Shown here in pieces: positions 26,971-36,305 of a stretch of 60,452 bases of DNA. The first letter of the stretch is position 1, and each line of letters begins with the position of its first letter. The notes under the pieces are model-generated. The model was not told the DNA's origin and searched no databases. It saw only the letters and a program-made list of their open reading frames with translations. The stretch is from Baia soyae (GTDB lineage Bacteria; Bacillota; Bacilli; Thermoactinomycetales; Thermoactinomycetaceae): assembly GCF_004341445.1 (NCBI RefSeq), contig NZ_SLXV01000014.1, positions 1 to 60,452 on the forward strand. Direction: 5' to 3'. Made by a program: the position numbers and the translations under genes.

Positions 26971-27681
26971 CTATAACTTCTTTCCCTCAAATTTGTAGCC
27001 AATCCCTCGAACCGTCTTAATATAATGTGGATTACGAGAATCGACTTCGATCTTATCTCGCAGATGGCTTACATGCACATCAACGATTCGTGAATCCCCT
27101 ACATAATCATAATTCCAAACCGCATTCAGCAACTGATCACGAGATAGCACCTTTCCGCGATGGTTTGCCATATAGGCTAGTAATTCAAACTCTTTCGGGG
27201 TCAACTCCAATTCCTCTCCAGCACGAGTCACTTCATAGCCATCTGGATTTATTAACAAATCACCTATTTTAATCAATGATGTTTCTGACTCTTCCTGCTG
27301 ACTCCCCTTTAATGCTTCCACCCTACGAAGAATGGCTTTCACTCTCGCAGTTAGTTCCCGTGGGCTAAATGGCTTGGTCATATAATCATCGGCACCCAGC
27401 TCCAAACCAAGCACCTTATCAAACTCATCTGATTTTGCCGTAAGCATGAGAATCGGAACATGGATTTTCTCTTGGCGCAACCGTCGACATACTTCCAACC
27501 CATCGATCTGAGGAAGCATGAGGTCCAATAATAATAAATCGGGAAGTTGATCCTTTAATTTCTCGATCGCCATCAATCCATCCGAAGCACTATCTACAAG
27601 AAAGCCTTCTTTTTCTAAATTAAATTGTACCAACTTTACAATTGAAGACTCATCATCCACTACTAAAATTCGTTTTGACAT
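26971..27681 (-). CDS. phoP: response regulator PhoP
   Basis: 236 residues, OmpR/PhoB class. Receiver domain with the phospho-acceptor aspartate in LLLLDLMLPQIDG, the switch threonine in MLTAKS and the lysine in MTKPFSP. The C-terminal winged helix (LTPKEFELLAYM ... VDVHVSHLRDKIE) binds DNA. GGGGTGA precedes the ATG. It heads the phoPR operon, with tandem PhoP-box-like repeats about 80 bases upstream that suggest autoregulation. Confidence 0.95.
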   Translation of the reverse strand: MSKRILVVDDESSIVKLVQFNLEKEGFLVDSASDGLMAIEKLKDQLPDLLLLDLMLPQIDGLEVCRRLRQEKIHVPILMLTAKSDEFDKVLGLELGADDYMTKPFSPRELTARVKAILRRVEALKGSQQEESETSLIKIGDLLINPDGYEVTRAGEELELTPKEFELLAYMANHRGKVLSRDQLLNAVWNYDYVGDSRIVDVHVSHLRDKIEVDSRNPHYIKTVRGIGYKFEGKKL

Positions 27682-27758
27682 GTCGTCACCCCACGTATCT
27701 TGATGTTACCTCTATCATCCCTGATTTCACTTCCTATTTCCAATGATTCAATCCGTTT

Positions 27759-27775
27759 TTTACAAATCCTTTACA
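27759..27775 (+). promoter_or_regulatory. tandem PhoP boxes upstream of phoP
   Basis: TTTACA-AATCC-TTTACA: two hexamers fitting the Pho-box consensus TT(A/T/C)ACA, 11 bases apart and so on the same helix face, 78-94 bases before the phoP start. They read on the strand opposite to phoP. Confidence 0.6.
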
Positions 27776-27790
27776 AGAAGTCCGTTTCGG

Positions 27791-27835
27791 AAAAATAAAA
27801 ACAACGGCAAAAGGTTCACTCTACCCCTTTGCCGT
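27791..27835 (-). terminator. terminator after the YdbT-like gene
   Basis: Stem ACGGCAAAGGG/CCTTTTGCCGT followed by TGTTTTTATTTTT on the minus strand. Confidence 0.88.
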
Positions 27836-27849
27836 CACTGCTTATTCTC

Positions 27850-29322
27850 CTATAGCTCCATGAACTTCTCTGCTTCATGGTGTGAAATATGTCCAATCCC
27901 AATAGGCTTACTTGTTAACAACGTCGTGTACCATGTGACTAAGTTATGTTTTCGATAAAAGGGGCTCTGCCGGATCCTTTTAAATTGAATCGATCTACCA
28001 TCCACAATCTCCGTAACACGGCTTATCCCTCGACTCCGGTGGACGATTGTTTTTCCAATCAATCTATAGCCTCCGTCCAGGTAACAGAGCCATGAATAGC
28101 CAACTATACCCATACTGATACCAATCCCGATCAAAGCAGTCCATTGCCAGCTCGGTAGCCAAAAGGTATAGATGCCTCCGGCGATTGCAAAACTGATAAG
28201 CACCTTAAGCCAAATCCACTTCTTTAGAGGAATAGGTGAGAATCGTGTAAGATTCACATCAACACCTGTTTGGAATTCTGGTAGGTATTCGCTGAAGAAT
28301 TCCTCTAAATTTGCCCGACGCACAAAAGGAAAGAGTATGTCCTTCTCCTTATTATCGTCGTCCTTACCTGTACACTCCACTGCTATGCTAACCCAGCCAA
28401 ACAACTGACGAATAGGGCTCTCGACAATTCGTACTGCTTGAATCTTCTTCATTTGAATCGATGTACGATATTTCTCAAAGAAACCTCTCTCGATAATAAA
28501 ACTTGAAGGAAGCCTTGTTAATTGAAATCGATAAAACTTGATAAATGTGAATAAGGCAGAACCACCCCACGCAACTAAAATCGCAAGGAAAATCTCGATC
28601 ATAATCATCGTTTGACTTGTCCAGTCAATTCCGGAAAACAATTGCGATACTCCTTGAGCAACTTCCTGCTTGAACCCACCTAATTGAAAGTCACTCAGTA
28701 ATTCGCTCAAGCGATTAAATAGTGCCCATAGAATAAAAATCACAGCTATATTAAAAGTGCTGAAGGAAAGTAATCTTAATTCGGATGAGGAAATACTTTT
28801 GATCCGTTTCTGTGATGAATCTGTATGTGAATCAGGGGATTGCGAGTCATCAGTCTGGATTTCGATTGATGGCACTGTAGAAATAGGTGCTTTTTCGTCT
28901 AATAACTTTCTCTTTAACTCCTCTGCCGCTTCTAAGCGTAACCCGACTAACTTCACCTCTGCTCCTTTTCCACTAGGAGTCTCAATTTGAAGAGTTGTCA
29001 GCCCTAAAAGCCTTTCGATCACAGATTGAGTCACATCCACCGTTTGAATTCTCGAATGCGCGATCACCATCTTATGCTTTGTAAAGGCCCCCTTATAAAG
29101 GTGAAAGTCCGTATCCGATACATGATATAGAGTGAACTTCCAATCCAAAACAGCTAAAACGAGAGCAAATGCAACGACTGCTAAAAGTCCCCACAATCCC
29201 CAAGCAGTTGTGAAGGAAGCAACTACGATACCAATTAAAGGGAAGATGAGATCCTTAAAAAACTTGATTATGTATAAAATCATTGCCTTCTTACTCAGTT
29301 TTTGCATCGATTTCATCCTCAT
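27850..29322 (-). CDS. YdbT-like membrane protein with bacterial PH domains
   Basis: 490 residues. Three bPH_2 (DUF304) repeats are interspersed with pairs of transmembrane helices; the first begins after FTLYHVSDTDFHLYKGAF and has the family stretch HSRIQTVDVTQSVIERLLGLTTLQIET. The second and third copies (KIQAVRIVESPIRQLFG; HRSRGISRVTEIVDGRSIQF) are clear. Paired YdbS/YdbT proteins are found across Firmicutes and confer resistance to some peptide antibiotics in Bacillus; the mechanism is unknown. It overlaps the YdbS-like gene by about 32 bases unless a later ATG is used (e.g. 29307). Confidence 0.85.
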   Translation of the reverse strand: MRMKSMQKLSKKAMILYIIKFFKDLIFPLIGIVVASFTTAWGLWGLLAVVAFALVLAVLDWKFTLYHVSDTDFHLYKGAFTKHKMVIAHSRIQTVDVTQSVIERLLGLTTLQIETPSGKGAEVKLVGLRLEAAEELKRKLLDEKAPISTVPSIEIQTDDSQSPDSHTDSSQKRIKSISSSELRLLSFSTFNIAVIFILWALFNRLSELLSDFQLGGFKQEVAQGVSQLFSGIDWTSQTMIMIEIFLAILVAWGGSALFTFIKFYRFQLTRLPSSFIIERGFFEKYRTSIQMKKIQAVRIVESPIRQLFGWVSIAVECTGKDDDNKEKDILFPFVRRANLEEFFSEYLPEFQTGVDVNLTRFSPIPLKKWIWLKVLISFAIAGGIYTFWLPSWQWTALIGIGISMGIVGYSWLCYLDGGYRLIGKTIVHRSRGISRVTEIVDGRSIQFKRIRQSPFYRKHNLVTWYTTLLTSKPIGIGHISHHEAEKFMEL

Positions 29323-29785
29323 CTACTTTAATCCATTGGCGAACTTGCTCGCATAATCTCTCTGCTTCTTCAATTGGAATATATGCAACCTCAAATACAC
29401 CACTGCCACCTGTGTGAACACGAAACTCGGCTAAGCCATATTTGCTAATGATGGGACCTGTTTTAATATCAACATGTTGAATCCTGATCATCGGAACATA
29501 AATGGAGCTTCGAAATAGCGCACCTTTTTGTATCACCACATCACGCTCATCCACATCGTAGCGGAAGTATGTCCAGCGAAAGCGATTGAGCCAAAAGAAA
29601 TCTAAAATCCAACACAATATAGAAAGACCTAACACTACAGCCGGAATCCATAATGGCCAATTCCAATAGTCACAAAAGAAAAAACCAGCAATACCGATTA
29701 AGGCTCCTGCACCATAAAAAATAGTAGACTGCATCTGATGCGCGCGAAACGAATTTTCTGGAAGCGTTTGAGTTGGCTTCTTCAT
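29291..29785 (-). CDS. YdbS-like membrane protein with one PH domain
   Basis: 164 residues: two adjacent transmembrane helices (about 22-60), then one bPH_2 domain (RYDVDERDVVIQKGALFRSSIYVPMIRIQHVDIKTGPI, with the core pattern at VPMIRIQHVD). The C-terminus is acidic. GTGAGG precedes the ATG. It is translated just ahead of the YdbT-like gene. The pair is placed between mdh and phoP, which are close neighbours in B. subtilis. Confidence 0.85.
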   Translation of the reverse strand: MKKPTQTLPENSFRAHQMQSTIFYGAGALIGIAGFFFCDYWNWPLWIPAVVLGLSILCWILDFFWLNRFRWTYFRYDVDERDVVIQKGALFRSSIYVPMIRIQHVDIKTGPIISKYGLAEFRVHTGGSGVFEVAYIPIEEAERLCEQVRQWIKVDEDEIDAKTE

Positions 29786-29855
29786 AACCTCACACTCTCT
29801 TCATAAAGTTCAATTTACTTAATACTAAAGATACCCATTGTGCTGGCAAGTAAAC

Positions 29856-29890
29856 GTAAAGACACACCCTGTGCGCCAAGGGTGTGTCTC
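29856..29890 (-). terminator. terminator after mdh
   Basis: 10-bp stem AGACACACCC/GGGTGTGTCT, 12 bases past the mdh stop; the T-tract is interrupted (TTTACGTTTAC). Confidence 0.7.
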
Positions 29891-29901
29891 ACGTAACAAG
29901 A

Positions 29902-30840
29902 CTATGCGTTTAATACTTGCATCACTTTACGAACGGAGTCAGCTGACTTATCGAGCTCTTTCTTCTCTTCGTCCGTTAATTCTAGTTCAATTACTCGTTC
30001 AATTCCACTGCCACCTAAGACGGTTGGAACACCGAGGTATAGATCGTTGTAGCCATATTCGCCTTCTAGGTAGGCGATAGATGGTAAGATACGCTTCTTA
30101 TCTTTTAAGATCGCTTCTGCCATTTGAGTAAGGGCAGCTGCTGGAGCATAGTAAGCACTACCGTTGCCAAGTAGGTTTACAATTTCTCCGCCACCTTTAC
30201 GAGTACGCTCTACAATTGCGTCAAGACGGTCTTGTGGGATAAGCTTCTCAAGTGGAATCCCACCTGCATAGGAGTAGCGAACGAGTGGAACCATGTCGTC
30301 GCCGTGACCGCCTAATACGAAGCCTGTTACGTCTTCTACAGATACATTTAATTCTGCGGCTACGAAGCTACGGAAACGTGCTGTATCTAAAACGCCCGAT
30401 TGGCCGATTACACGTTCTTTCGGGAAGCCAGATGTACGGAATACTTCATAGCTCATCGCGTCTACTGGGTTTGTAAGTACAAGAATAATACAGTTTGGAG
30501 AGTATTTTACGATTTGTTCTGTAACAGAACGCATGACTTTGGCATTGGTATTTACAAGGTCGTCGCGGCTCATACCAGGCTTACGAGCAATCCCTGCAGT
30601 AATAATCACAAGATCCGAGTCTTTGGTATCTTCATAGGAACTTGTTCCTGTGATATTTGCATCAAATCCTTGAACTGGGCTTGCTTCAAACATATCAAGC
30701 GCTTTTCCCTTTGTTGGGTTTTCTGCTTGTGGGATGTCAACGAGTACTACATCACCCAATTCTTTTTGCGCTACCATAAGAGCAGTTGTAGCACCTGTAA
30801 AGCCGCCACCAATCACAGAAATTTTCTTACGACGAATCAT
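29902..30840 (-). CDS. mdh: malate dehydrogenase (LDH-like)
   Basis: 312 residues; oxidises malate to oxaloacetate with NAD in the TCA cycle. NAD-binding [10 protein letters not shown] and aspartate in VLVDI; substrate arginines in RKPGMSRDD (loop) and NPVDAM; catalytic histidine in [11 protein letters not shown]. The second ATG (30840) has AGGAG 8 bases upstream and is preferred to the one at 30846. It is the last gene of the citZ-icd-mdh operon. Confidence 0.97.
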   Translation of the reverse strand: MIRRKKISVIGGGFTGATTALMVAQKELGDVVLVDIPQAENPTKGKALDMFEASPVQGFDANITGTSSYEDTKDSDLVIITAGIARKPGMSRDDLVNTNAKVMRSVTEQIVKYSPNCIILVLTNPVDAMSYEVFRTSGFPKERVIGQSGVLDTARFRSFVAAELNVSVEDVTGFVLGGHGDDMVPLVRYSYAGGIPLEKLIPQDRLDAIVERTRKGGGEIVNLLGNGSAYYAPAAALTQMAEAILKDKKRILPSIAYLEGEYGYNDLYLGVPTVLGGSGIERVIELELTDEEKKELDKSADSVRKVMQVLNA

Positions 30841-30871
30841 GATCATTTCTCCTCTCTATTTATCACCGTTT

Positions 30872-32161
30872 TTACGCCATGTTTTTGATAACTGCGTCCG
30901 CAAACTCGGAACATTTTACCTCAGTTGCACCATCCATCATACGTGCGAAATCATAGGTAACCGTTTTATTCAAGATTGACTCTTCGATTCCTTTATACAC
31001 AAGATCTGCAGCTTCTTGCCATCCAAGGTATTCAAGCATAAGAACACCGGATAGGATAACGGATCCTGGGTTTACTTTATCGAGACCTGCATATTTCGGG
31101 GCCGTACCATGAGTTGCTTCAAAGATAGCATGTCCTGTTTCGTAGTTAATGTTAGCGCCTGGTGCGATTCCAATACCGCCTACCTGTGCAGCCAACGCAT
31201 CGGAAACGTAGTCACCGTTCAGGTTTAGAGTCGCGATAACATCATACTCTTTCGGACGAGTTAGGATTTGTTGCAAGAAGGCATCCGCAATCACATCTTT
31301 TACGATAATCTTGCCTGCTTCTTCTGCTTGTGCTTGTGCTTCGTTTGCCGCCCCTGAGCCTAGCTCTTCTTTGATGCGATCATACTGTGCCCAAGTAAAC
31401 ACTTTATCCCCAAACTCTCGCTCTGCCACTTCATAGCCGTGAGACTTAAATAAGCCTTCTGTAAACTTCATGATATTTCCTTTATGTACGAGCGTCACAG
31501 ACTTACGATTATGCTGAATCGCATATTCAATAGCAGATTTCACAAGGCGTTCAGTACCCTCTTTTGATACAGGTTTAATTCCAATACCAGATGTTTCTGG
31601 GAAACGAACCTTCTTAACCCCTAGTTCTTCTTGCAAAAAGGAAATTACCTTTTTCGCTTGTTCTGATTCAGCTTCCCATTCAATGCCAGCATAGATATCT
31701 TCAGAGTTTTCACGGAAGATCACCATATCCACATTTTCAGGATGCTTCACAGGAGATGGTACTCCTTCAAAATAACGAACCGGACGGAGACAAACATAGA
31801 GATCTAATTCTTGGCGTAGGGCCACGTTTAATGACCGAATTCCGCCCCCGACTGGAGTGGTGAGTGGCCCTTTGAGCCCTACTAGATACTCTCTAACGCT
31901 ATCGAGCGTCTCTTCTGGAAGCCACTGACCCACAGTATCATGCGCCTTTTCGCCAGCAAGCACTTCCATCCACGCGATACGCTTGTCACCTTTGTACGCT
32001 TTTTCAACAGCCGCATCTAATACGCGTTTCGCTGCTGCCCAAATATCAGGACCAATTCCGTCCCCTTCAATAAACGGGATAACAGGCACGTTTGGAACCT
32101 GTAATTTTCCGTTTTGAATCGTAATCTTTTCCCCAGCAACTGGTGGGACATATTGTGCCAT
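30872..32161 (-). CDS. icd: isocitrate dehydrogenase (NADP)
   Basis: 429 residues. The substrate-binding serine and phosphorylation-type region is [17 protein letters not shown]; metal-binding aspartates are in VIADAFLQQ and LNGDYVSD; the cofactor region [11 protein letters not shown] follows, with the NADP type indicated by overall similarity to CitC. It makes 2-oxoglutarate and NADPH. Start at MAQYVPP (32161) with AAGGGGTG upstream; the frame open to 32209 is not used. Confidence 0.97.
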   Translation of the reverse strand: MAQYVPPVAGEKITIQNGKLQVPNVPVIPFIEGDGIGPDIWAAAKRVLDAAVEKAYKGDKRIAWMEVLAGEKAHDTVGQWLPEETLDSVREYLVGLKGPLTTPVGGGIRSLNVALRQELDLYVCLRPVRYFEGVPSPVKHPENVDMVIFRENSEDIYAGIEWEAESEQAKKVISFLQEELGVKKVRFPETSGIGIKPVSKEGTERLVKSAIEYAIQHNRKSVTLVHKGNIMKFTEGLFKSHGYEVAEREFGDKVFTWAQYDRIKEELGSGAANEAQAQAEEAGKIIVKDVIADAFLQQILTRPKEYDVIATLNLNGDYVSDALAAQVGGIGIAPGANINYETGHAIFEATHGTAPKYAGLDKVNPGSVILSGVLMLEYLGWQEAADLVYKGIEESILNKTVTYDFARMMDGATEVKCSEFADAVIKNMA

Positions 32162-32246
32162 GATGCTACACCCCTTATTTTGTTCGCTGAATATATAAAA
32201 AGAAACCAACGGGACAGCAGCCGCCAGCCACTGCCCCTAGTTGGCA

Positions 32247-33356
32247 TTAACGTTGTTCAATTGGTACGTATTTTTGATTTACAAGGCCTGTGTAATCTGC
32301 ACGAGGGCGGATCAAGCGATTGTTACTGTATTGCTCTAAAGCATGCGCTGTCCAGCCGGTAATGCGACTAATTGCAAAGATAGGTGTAAAGATATCACTT
32401 TGGATCCCTAGGTAGTTGTATACGCTTGCTGAGTAGAAATCGACATTTGGTAAAATGCCCTTTTGCGATACAACTAACTCATCCAATTTGATAGACATCT
32501 CATACCATTTGGTTTCTCCCATTTGCTCGCCTAGCTGGCGGGACATCTCTCTTAGATGTTTTGCACGTGGGTCTCCATCTTTGTATACACGATGCCCGAA
32601 GCCCATAATTTTCTCTTTGTTATCGAATTTTGCTTGTAGATAAGTTTCCACACGGTCCAAACTATCAATCTCTTTTAGCATTTCCATCACTTGCTCGTTT
32701 GCTCCTCCATGAAGAGGGCCTTTGAGCGCGCCAATCGCACTGGTGACGTCTGAGTAGATATCTGTCAAAGTAGCCGCTGTTACACGAGCTGCAAATGTGG
32801 AAGCATTTAATTCATGGTCAGCATGGAGCACGAGAGCTTTGTCAAATGCTTTTGCTGCAACGTCTGATGGCACTTCTCCATTCAACATATAGAGGAAGTT
32901 TGCCGCAAAGCTTAGACCAGGCTTAGGAGCTACTGGTTCATTTCCAGCACGAAGACGAGCAAATGCTGCTACGATAACCGGTAGTTGAGCGGTTAATCGA
33001 ACGGATTTACGGTAGTTTGCATAGTGACTATTGTCTTCTGTCTCTGCATCGTATAAGGATAAAGCAGAAACTGCCGTACGTAGGAAGTTCATTGGATGTC
33101 CATCTAGAGGCCATGATTTGTACTGCTCAAGCAGCTGTTCTGGCAAAGCAGCATATGCTTCCAATTCTTGCTTCAATTGCTCTAATTCAGACTTCGAAGG
33201 TAAACGACCATTCCACAGAAGGTACGAAACCTCCTCAAAAGTAGCATGATCTGCTAAATCATCAATGTCATATCCACGGTAAGTAAGCACTCCGTCCACA
33301 ATGGAACTGATTTCAGAAGTAAGTGCTACAACACCCTCTAATCCTTTTGCAACCAT
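32247..33356 (-). CDS. citZ: citrate synthase
   Basis: 369 residues, type I dimeric synthase of the CitZ type. Catalytic histidines are in GPLHGGANE and GFGHRVYK, and the aspartate is near NVDFYSASVY. It condenses acetyl-CoA and oxaloacetate. AAAGGAG precedes the ATG. First gene of citZ-icd-mdh; the preceding region holds its promoter. Confidence 0.97.
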   Translation of the reverse strand: MVAKGLEGVVALTSEISSIVDGVLTYRGYDIDDLADHATFEEVSYLLWNGRLPSKSELEQLKQELEAYAALPEQLLEQYKSWPLDGHPMNFLRTAVSALSLYDAETEDNSHYANYRKSVRLTAQLPVIVAAFARLRAGNEPVAPKPGLSFAANFLYMLNGEVPSDVAAKAFDKALVLHADHELNASTFAARVTAATLTDIYSDVTSAIGALKGPLHGGANEQVMEMLKEIDSLDRVETYLQAKFDNKEKIMGFGHRVYKDGDPRAKHLREMSRQLGEQMGETKWYEMSIKLDELVVSQKGILPNVDFYSASVYNYLGIQSDIFTPIFAISRITGWTAHALEQYSNNRLIRPRADYTGLVNQKYVPIEQR

Positions 33357-33713
33357 GATATATCGCTCCTTTGTTCAGTCTAACGCGCATATAGGCACCG
33401 ATGCATTCTATATTCACAAGTGAAGGCGATGTCAATTTGATTATAAATGAAAATAGCAAAATATAGGAGGGCCGATCATTACTTTATATAATTGATGCCT
33501 TATACATCAAGAGGAAAGCCTACCTATAGATGCGAAATATTTTATTAATCTAAAAAACTCGGTGTATGGTGCCTCTATGTGCATGACGATTCATTTACGA
33601 TATTAGTGTAACATAAACACCTTCATTTCGCACCTTGTGAGAAACCTGTCAATGTACTCATTTGAAATGGTATAATCACCCTATAGATCTCTAAATTCTA
33701 GGAGGTGTGACCT
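33357..33713. promoter_or_regulatory. divergent promoter region citZ / ytvI
   Basis: About 360 AT-rich bases. For ytvI, TATAAT at 33671-33676 is preceded at 18 bases by TGTCAA, a weak -35. The citZ promoter is on the other strand but no single pair stands out. No gene or obvious operator palindrome. Confidence 0.45.
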
Positions 33714-33731
33714 CTGACACTACGACCATGG

Positions 33732-34862
33732 ATGCAGGTGGGACTACGTAGCCTCGTTGTTCTACTCATTTTAATCGGCGTATTTTTGACACTCACCTAT
33801 TCTCTGCCTTTGGTATATCCCTTTCTCATCGCTTGGTTGATTGCCATCTTCTTAGAACCTTCTATAAGGTGGTTGGAGCGCAGGATTCGTCTCCCTCGCT
33901 GGGCTGGGGTTCTGATTATGTTAATATTCTTGCTCTCGATCGTTTTTTCTACGATTATCTTCTTGGTTGCCGAATTGGTTCAAGAGCTTGCTAAACTGGC
34001 AGATTTCTTACCTAAAATACTAAATCAGTTTGGACAACAATTACTCGATCCCTTTTCGAGAGATGGATCGAGCATGAACAAGATTGTGGAAACGATTCAA
34101 ACCTATCTGGCTAAAAATCCGACCCATCAAAAGGGAATCGAAGACAGTATACGGGAAAACTTGGGCGTGGTTACTGGGAAGATCACCCAAACCATCACCG
34201 ATATCTTAACTGGAATCGGAACATTTCTAAGCAATCTTCCATTTCTGCTAACAGTACTTGTCTTTGTCACCCTAGCTACTTTTTTTATCAGTTTGGATCT
34301 ACATAAGATAAAAAATCGCTCCACCAAGTTTATCCCTGTGAAAGTCCGAAGTGCGGGTGGAATTGTATTTGAAGACATTCGAAAAGCGTTATTTGGCTTT
34401 GTCAGGGCTCAAGCAACGTTAATCTCGATTTCGGGACTTATCATGCTTGTTGGATTATTAATTTTAGGGGTAAAGTATCCATTCACCTTAGCTGTGGTCA
34501 TCACAATTGTAGACCTTCTCCCATATCTAGGAGTAGGAGCTGTGGTGATTCCTTGGATTATCTACCTTTTCCTAGTTGGAGATGTGGAGCTTGCGATTGG
34601 ACTTAGCGTAGTTTACGCGATTATCGTGATTACGCGTCAGATACTAGAGCCTAAGCTTGTAGCGAGTAATGTAGGATTGGATCCATTGTTAACTTTGATT
34701 GCGTTGTTTGTGGGATTGCAATTATTTGGCTTTACTGGGCTTATTATTGGACCGGTTGTAACGGTAATTATGTTAGCCCTTTATCGGGCTAGGGTATTTC
34801 AGGATGTGTATCATTATATTGTGGCACCGTTGCATCAAAACAGTAAACAGCCCGTTGAGTAA
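33732..34862 (+). CDS. ytvI: sporulation integral membrane protein YtvI (AI-2E transporter superfamily)
   Basis: 376 residues with eight predicted membrane segments, two at the N-terminus, then a long amphipathic region (about 65-150) and a C-terminal bundle with PYLGVGAVVIPW and LVASNVGLDPLLTLIALFVGLQLFGFTGLIIGP as family marks. Members are exporters of unknown substrates; YtvI is tied to sporulation. The ATG at 33732 is 24 bases from GGAGGTG. An in-frame CTG at 33714 is only 6 bases from it and may be the true start. Confidence 0.88.
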   Translation: MQVGLRSLVVLLILIGVFLTLTYSLPLVYPFLIAWLIAIFLEPSIRWLERRIRLPRWAGVLIMLIFLLSIVFSTIIFLVAELVQELAKLADFLPKILNQFGQQLLDPFSRDGSSMNKIVETIQTYLAKNPTHQKGIEDSIRENLGVVTGKITQTITDILTGIGTFLSNLPFLLTVLVFVTLATFFISLDLHKIKNRSTKFIPVKVRSAGGIVFEDIRKALFGFVRAQATLISISGLIMLVGLLILGVKYPFTLAVVITIVDLLPYLGVGAVVIPWIIYLFLVGDVELAIGLSVVYAIIVITRQILEPKLVASNVGLDPLLTLIALFVGLQLFGFTGLIIGPVVTVIMLALYRARVFQDVYHYIVAPLHQNSKQPVE

Positions 34863-34880
34863 CTAGCACTGTTAAGAATG

Positions 34881-34935
34881 AATAACAAATAGGCCCTCCT
34901 ATAATGGGGCCTATTTGTTATTCATTTCTATCTTT
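34881..34935 (+). terminator. terminator after ytvI
   Basis: About 16-bp stem GAATAACAAATAGGCCC with GGGCCTATTTGTTATTC, then a T-rich tract. Confidence 0.85.
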
Positions 34936-35062
34936 TTCTCCAATGGCACAAACCATTTTGCTATTGTGCATATATACTAATATACATGCTTCAAATAAAA
35001 ATCACGATACAACAAAATCACTTCTGTCTAGAAAAAAGAGAGAGCGGCAGGAGGAAAAAGCG

Positions 35063-35632
35063 ATGCAGACCCTTGGCATTTACTTTACGGTTTTATTCGC
35101 GATCTTTTTTATATTAGCGGATCTATTGCGAGAATGGTCTTCACAGTGGGTAGATAGCGAGGCGACTGAGGTAGAAGAACCGGTGATGGATCAGATTCAG
35201 AAAGATTCTTCATGGTGTGAAAAAATGTGTATCACACTTATTACAACGTTGGCAATCCTTTTTGTCCTATTCCTTTCCTCTCTCCCCTTCCTACTCTTCT
35301 TTCAAATTTTATCTTGGATTCAATATTCTGGGCTTCACTTTGCCAACTTTGAGATGATGATTATGGCTTCTTTCTCCATCGTAATCGGAGTGACATGCTC
35401 CAGTATTCTATTATTTCTCCCCTTTCGTGTGATCCTACAAGCATTTCTTTATCATCTTCACGTTTGGCTCCTATTTCCCCTGAGCATTACCATCGATTGG
35501 CTGATCATCCATTCCATTCTCATGGTTAGCCCCGGTGTAGAGATGACCTCGGGAAGGGTATCTTTTCTATTGGCTCTATATGCGAATCTGTTAAATTACC
35601 TTTTTAATCGAGCTAATCCGGATGAAAGCTAG
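35063..35632 (+). CDS. hypothetical integral membrane protein, 189 aa
   Basis: Not recognised. One N-terminal helix, an acidic loop (DSEATEVEEPVMDQIQKD), then four hydrophobic segments. The start at 35063 is fixed by GGAGGAAAAAGCG directly upstream; the frame is open further back to 34904, but that stretch runs through the ytvI terminator and is not coding. No terminator follows. The neighbouring MITE copy C lies about 40 bases downstream. Confidence 0.7.
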   Translation: MQTLGIYFTVLFAIFFILADLLREWSSQWVDSEATEVEEPVMDQIQKDSSWCEKMCITLITTLAILFVLFLSSLPFLLFFQILSWIQYSGLHFANFEMMIMASFSIVIGVTCSSILLFLPFRVILQAFLYHLHVWLLFPLSITIDWLIIHSILMVSPGVEMTSGRVSFLLALYANLLNYLFNRANPDES

Positions 35633-35671
35633 TGTAGATTAATCAGAGAGCGAGAAAATGGAATTGGAGCA

Positions 35672-35861
35672 ATGTATCTGACCACTGCGATGTTAGTAGC
35701 CTACTTAGCGTAGTCCTTCAAAGCAAGGGCGTTTTGTGGCAATGTCTGAGCGTACTTTGCGAGTTTTGCCACTTGCCTGAAGCATCGATAGACGAAGCGG
35801 ACTTGCTTTTCCACATCCTCGCAGGCTTACTATTGAGCTGTGGGCAGATACATGCCCCGGG
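35672..35861 (+). mobile_element. MITE-like element, copy C
   Basis: 182 bp between ATGTATCTGACCAC (35672-35685) and GTGGGCAGATACAT (35840-35853), then GCCCCGGG. Very similar to copy B along its whole length, with small differences near AGCATCGATAGACG. It lies in the 275-bp gap between an unknown membrane gene and fxsA; no gene is interrupted. Confidence 0.8.
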
Positions 35862-35906
35862 ACATCCGATATTTGGTTAATCAACAAGCCTCCAAAACAG
35901 ATTTAA

Positions 35907-36305
35907 CTACCTTCGCTTCGTTCCCCATACTACCATTCGCTTCGAAATCCGATTTTTAAGCGTATATTTTACCAACAGACGCATCATCCCACGAGTATAA
36001 GGAATCATCATGAAAATCCCCATTATATCCGATAAAAATCCTGGAATGATTAGCAAAATTCCACCTACCAGGATGAGTACACCATCGATTACTTCATCTC
36101 CCGGAATTTCGTGATTGGATAGCCGTAGCCGGATCACTCGAAGAGTTTGAAGTCCTTCTCTACGTGCAAAATGCCAACCAAGAAAACAAGACGCAAGAAT
36201 TAACAAAGCCGTAGGAAGGGGACCAATCCAATTACCCACAAGGGCAATTCCCCAGATCTCTAATATGCCTAACAAAAGAAAAGGAAGTAAGAGTCGTTTT
36301 ATCAT
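35907..36305 (-). CDS. fxsA: FxsA family membrane protein
   Basis: 132 residues with three membrane segments and the FxsA pattern (EIWGIALVGNWIGPLPTALLILASCFLG, ILIIPGFLSDIMGIFMMIPYTR in short blocks). FxsA (YtwI) proteins are small inner-membrane proteins; the E. coli member relieves F-plasmid exclusion of phage T7. The start overlaps the thioesterase stop as ATGA, so the two are translationally coupled. Confidence 0.9.
   Translation of the reverse strand: MIKRLLLPFLLLGILEIWGIALVGNWIGPLPTALLILASCFLGWHFARREGLQTLRVIRLRLSNHEIPGDEVIDGVLILVGGILLIIPGFLSDIMGIFMMIPYTRGMMRLLVKYTLKNRISKRMVVWGTKRR

Noticed and set aside
34904-35062. N-terminal extension of the membrane protein at 35063
   Set aside because: It would translate through the ytvI terminator; the good SD is at 35063.
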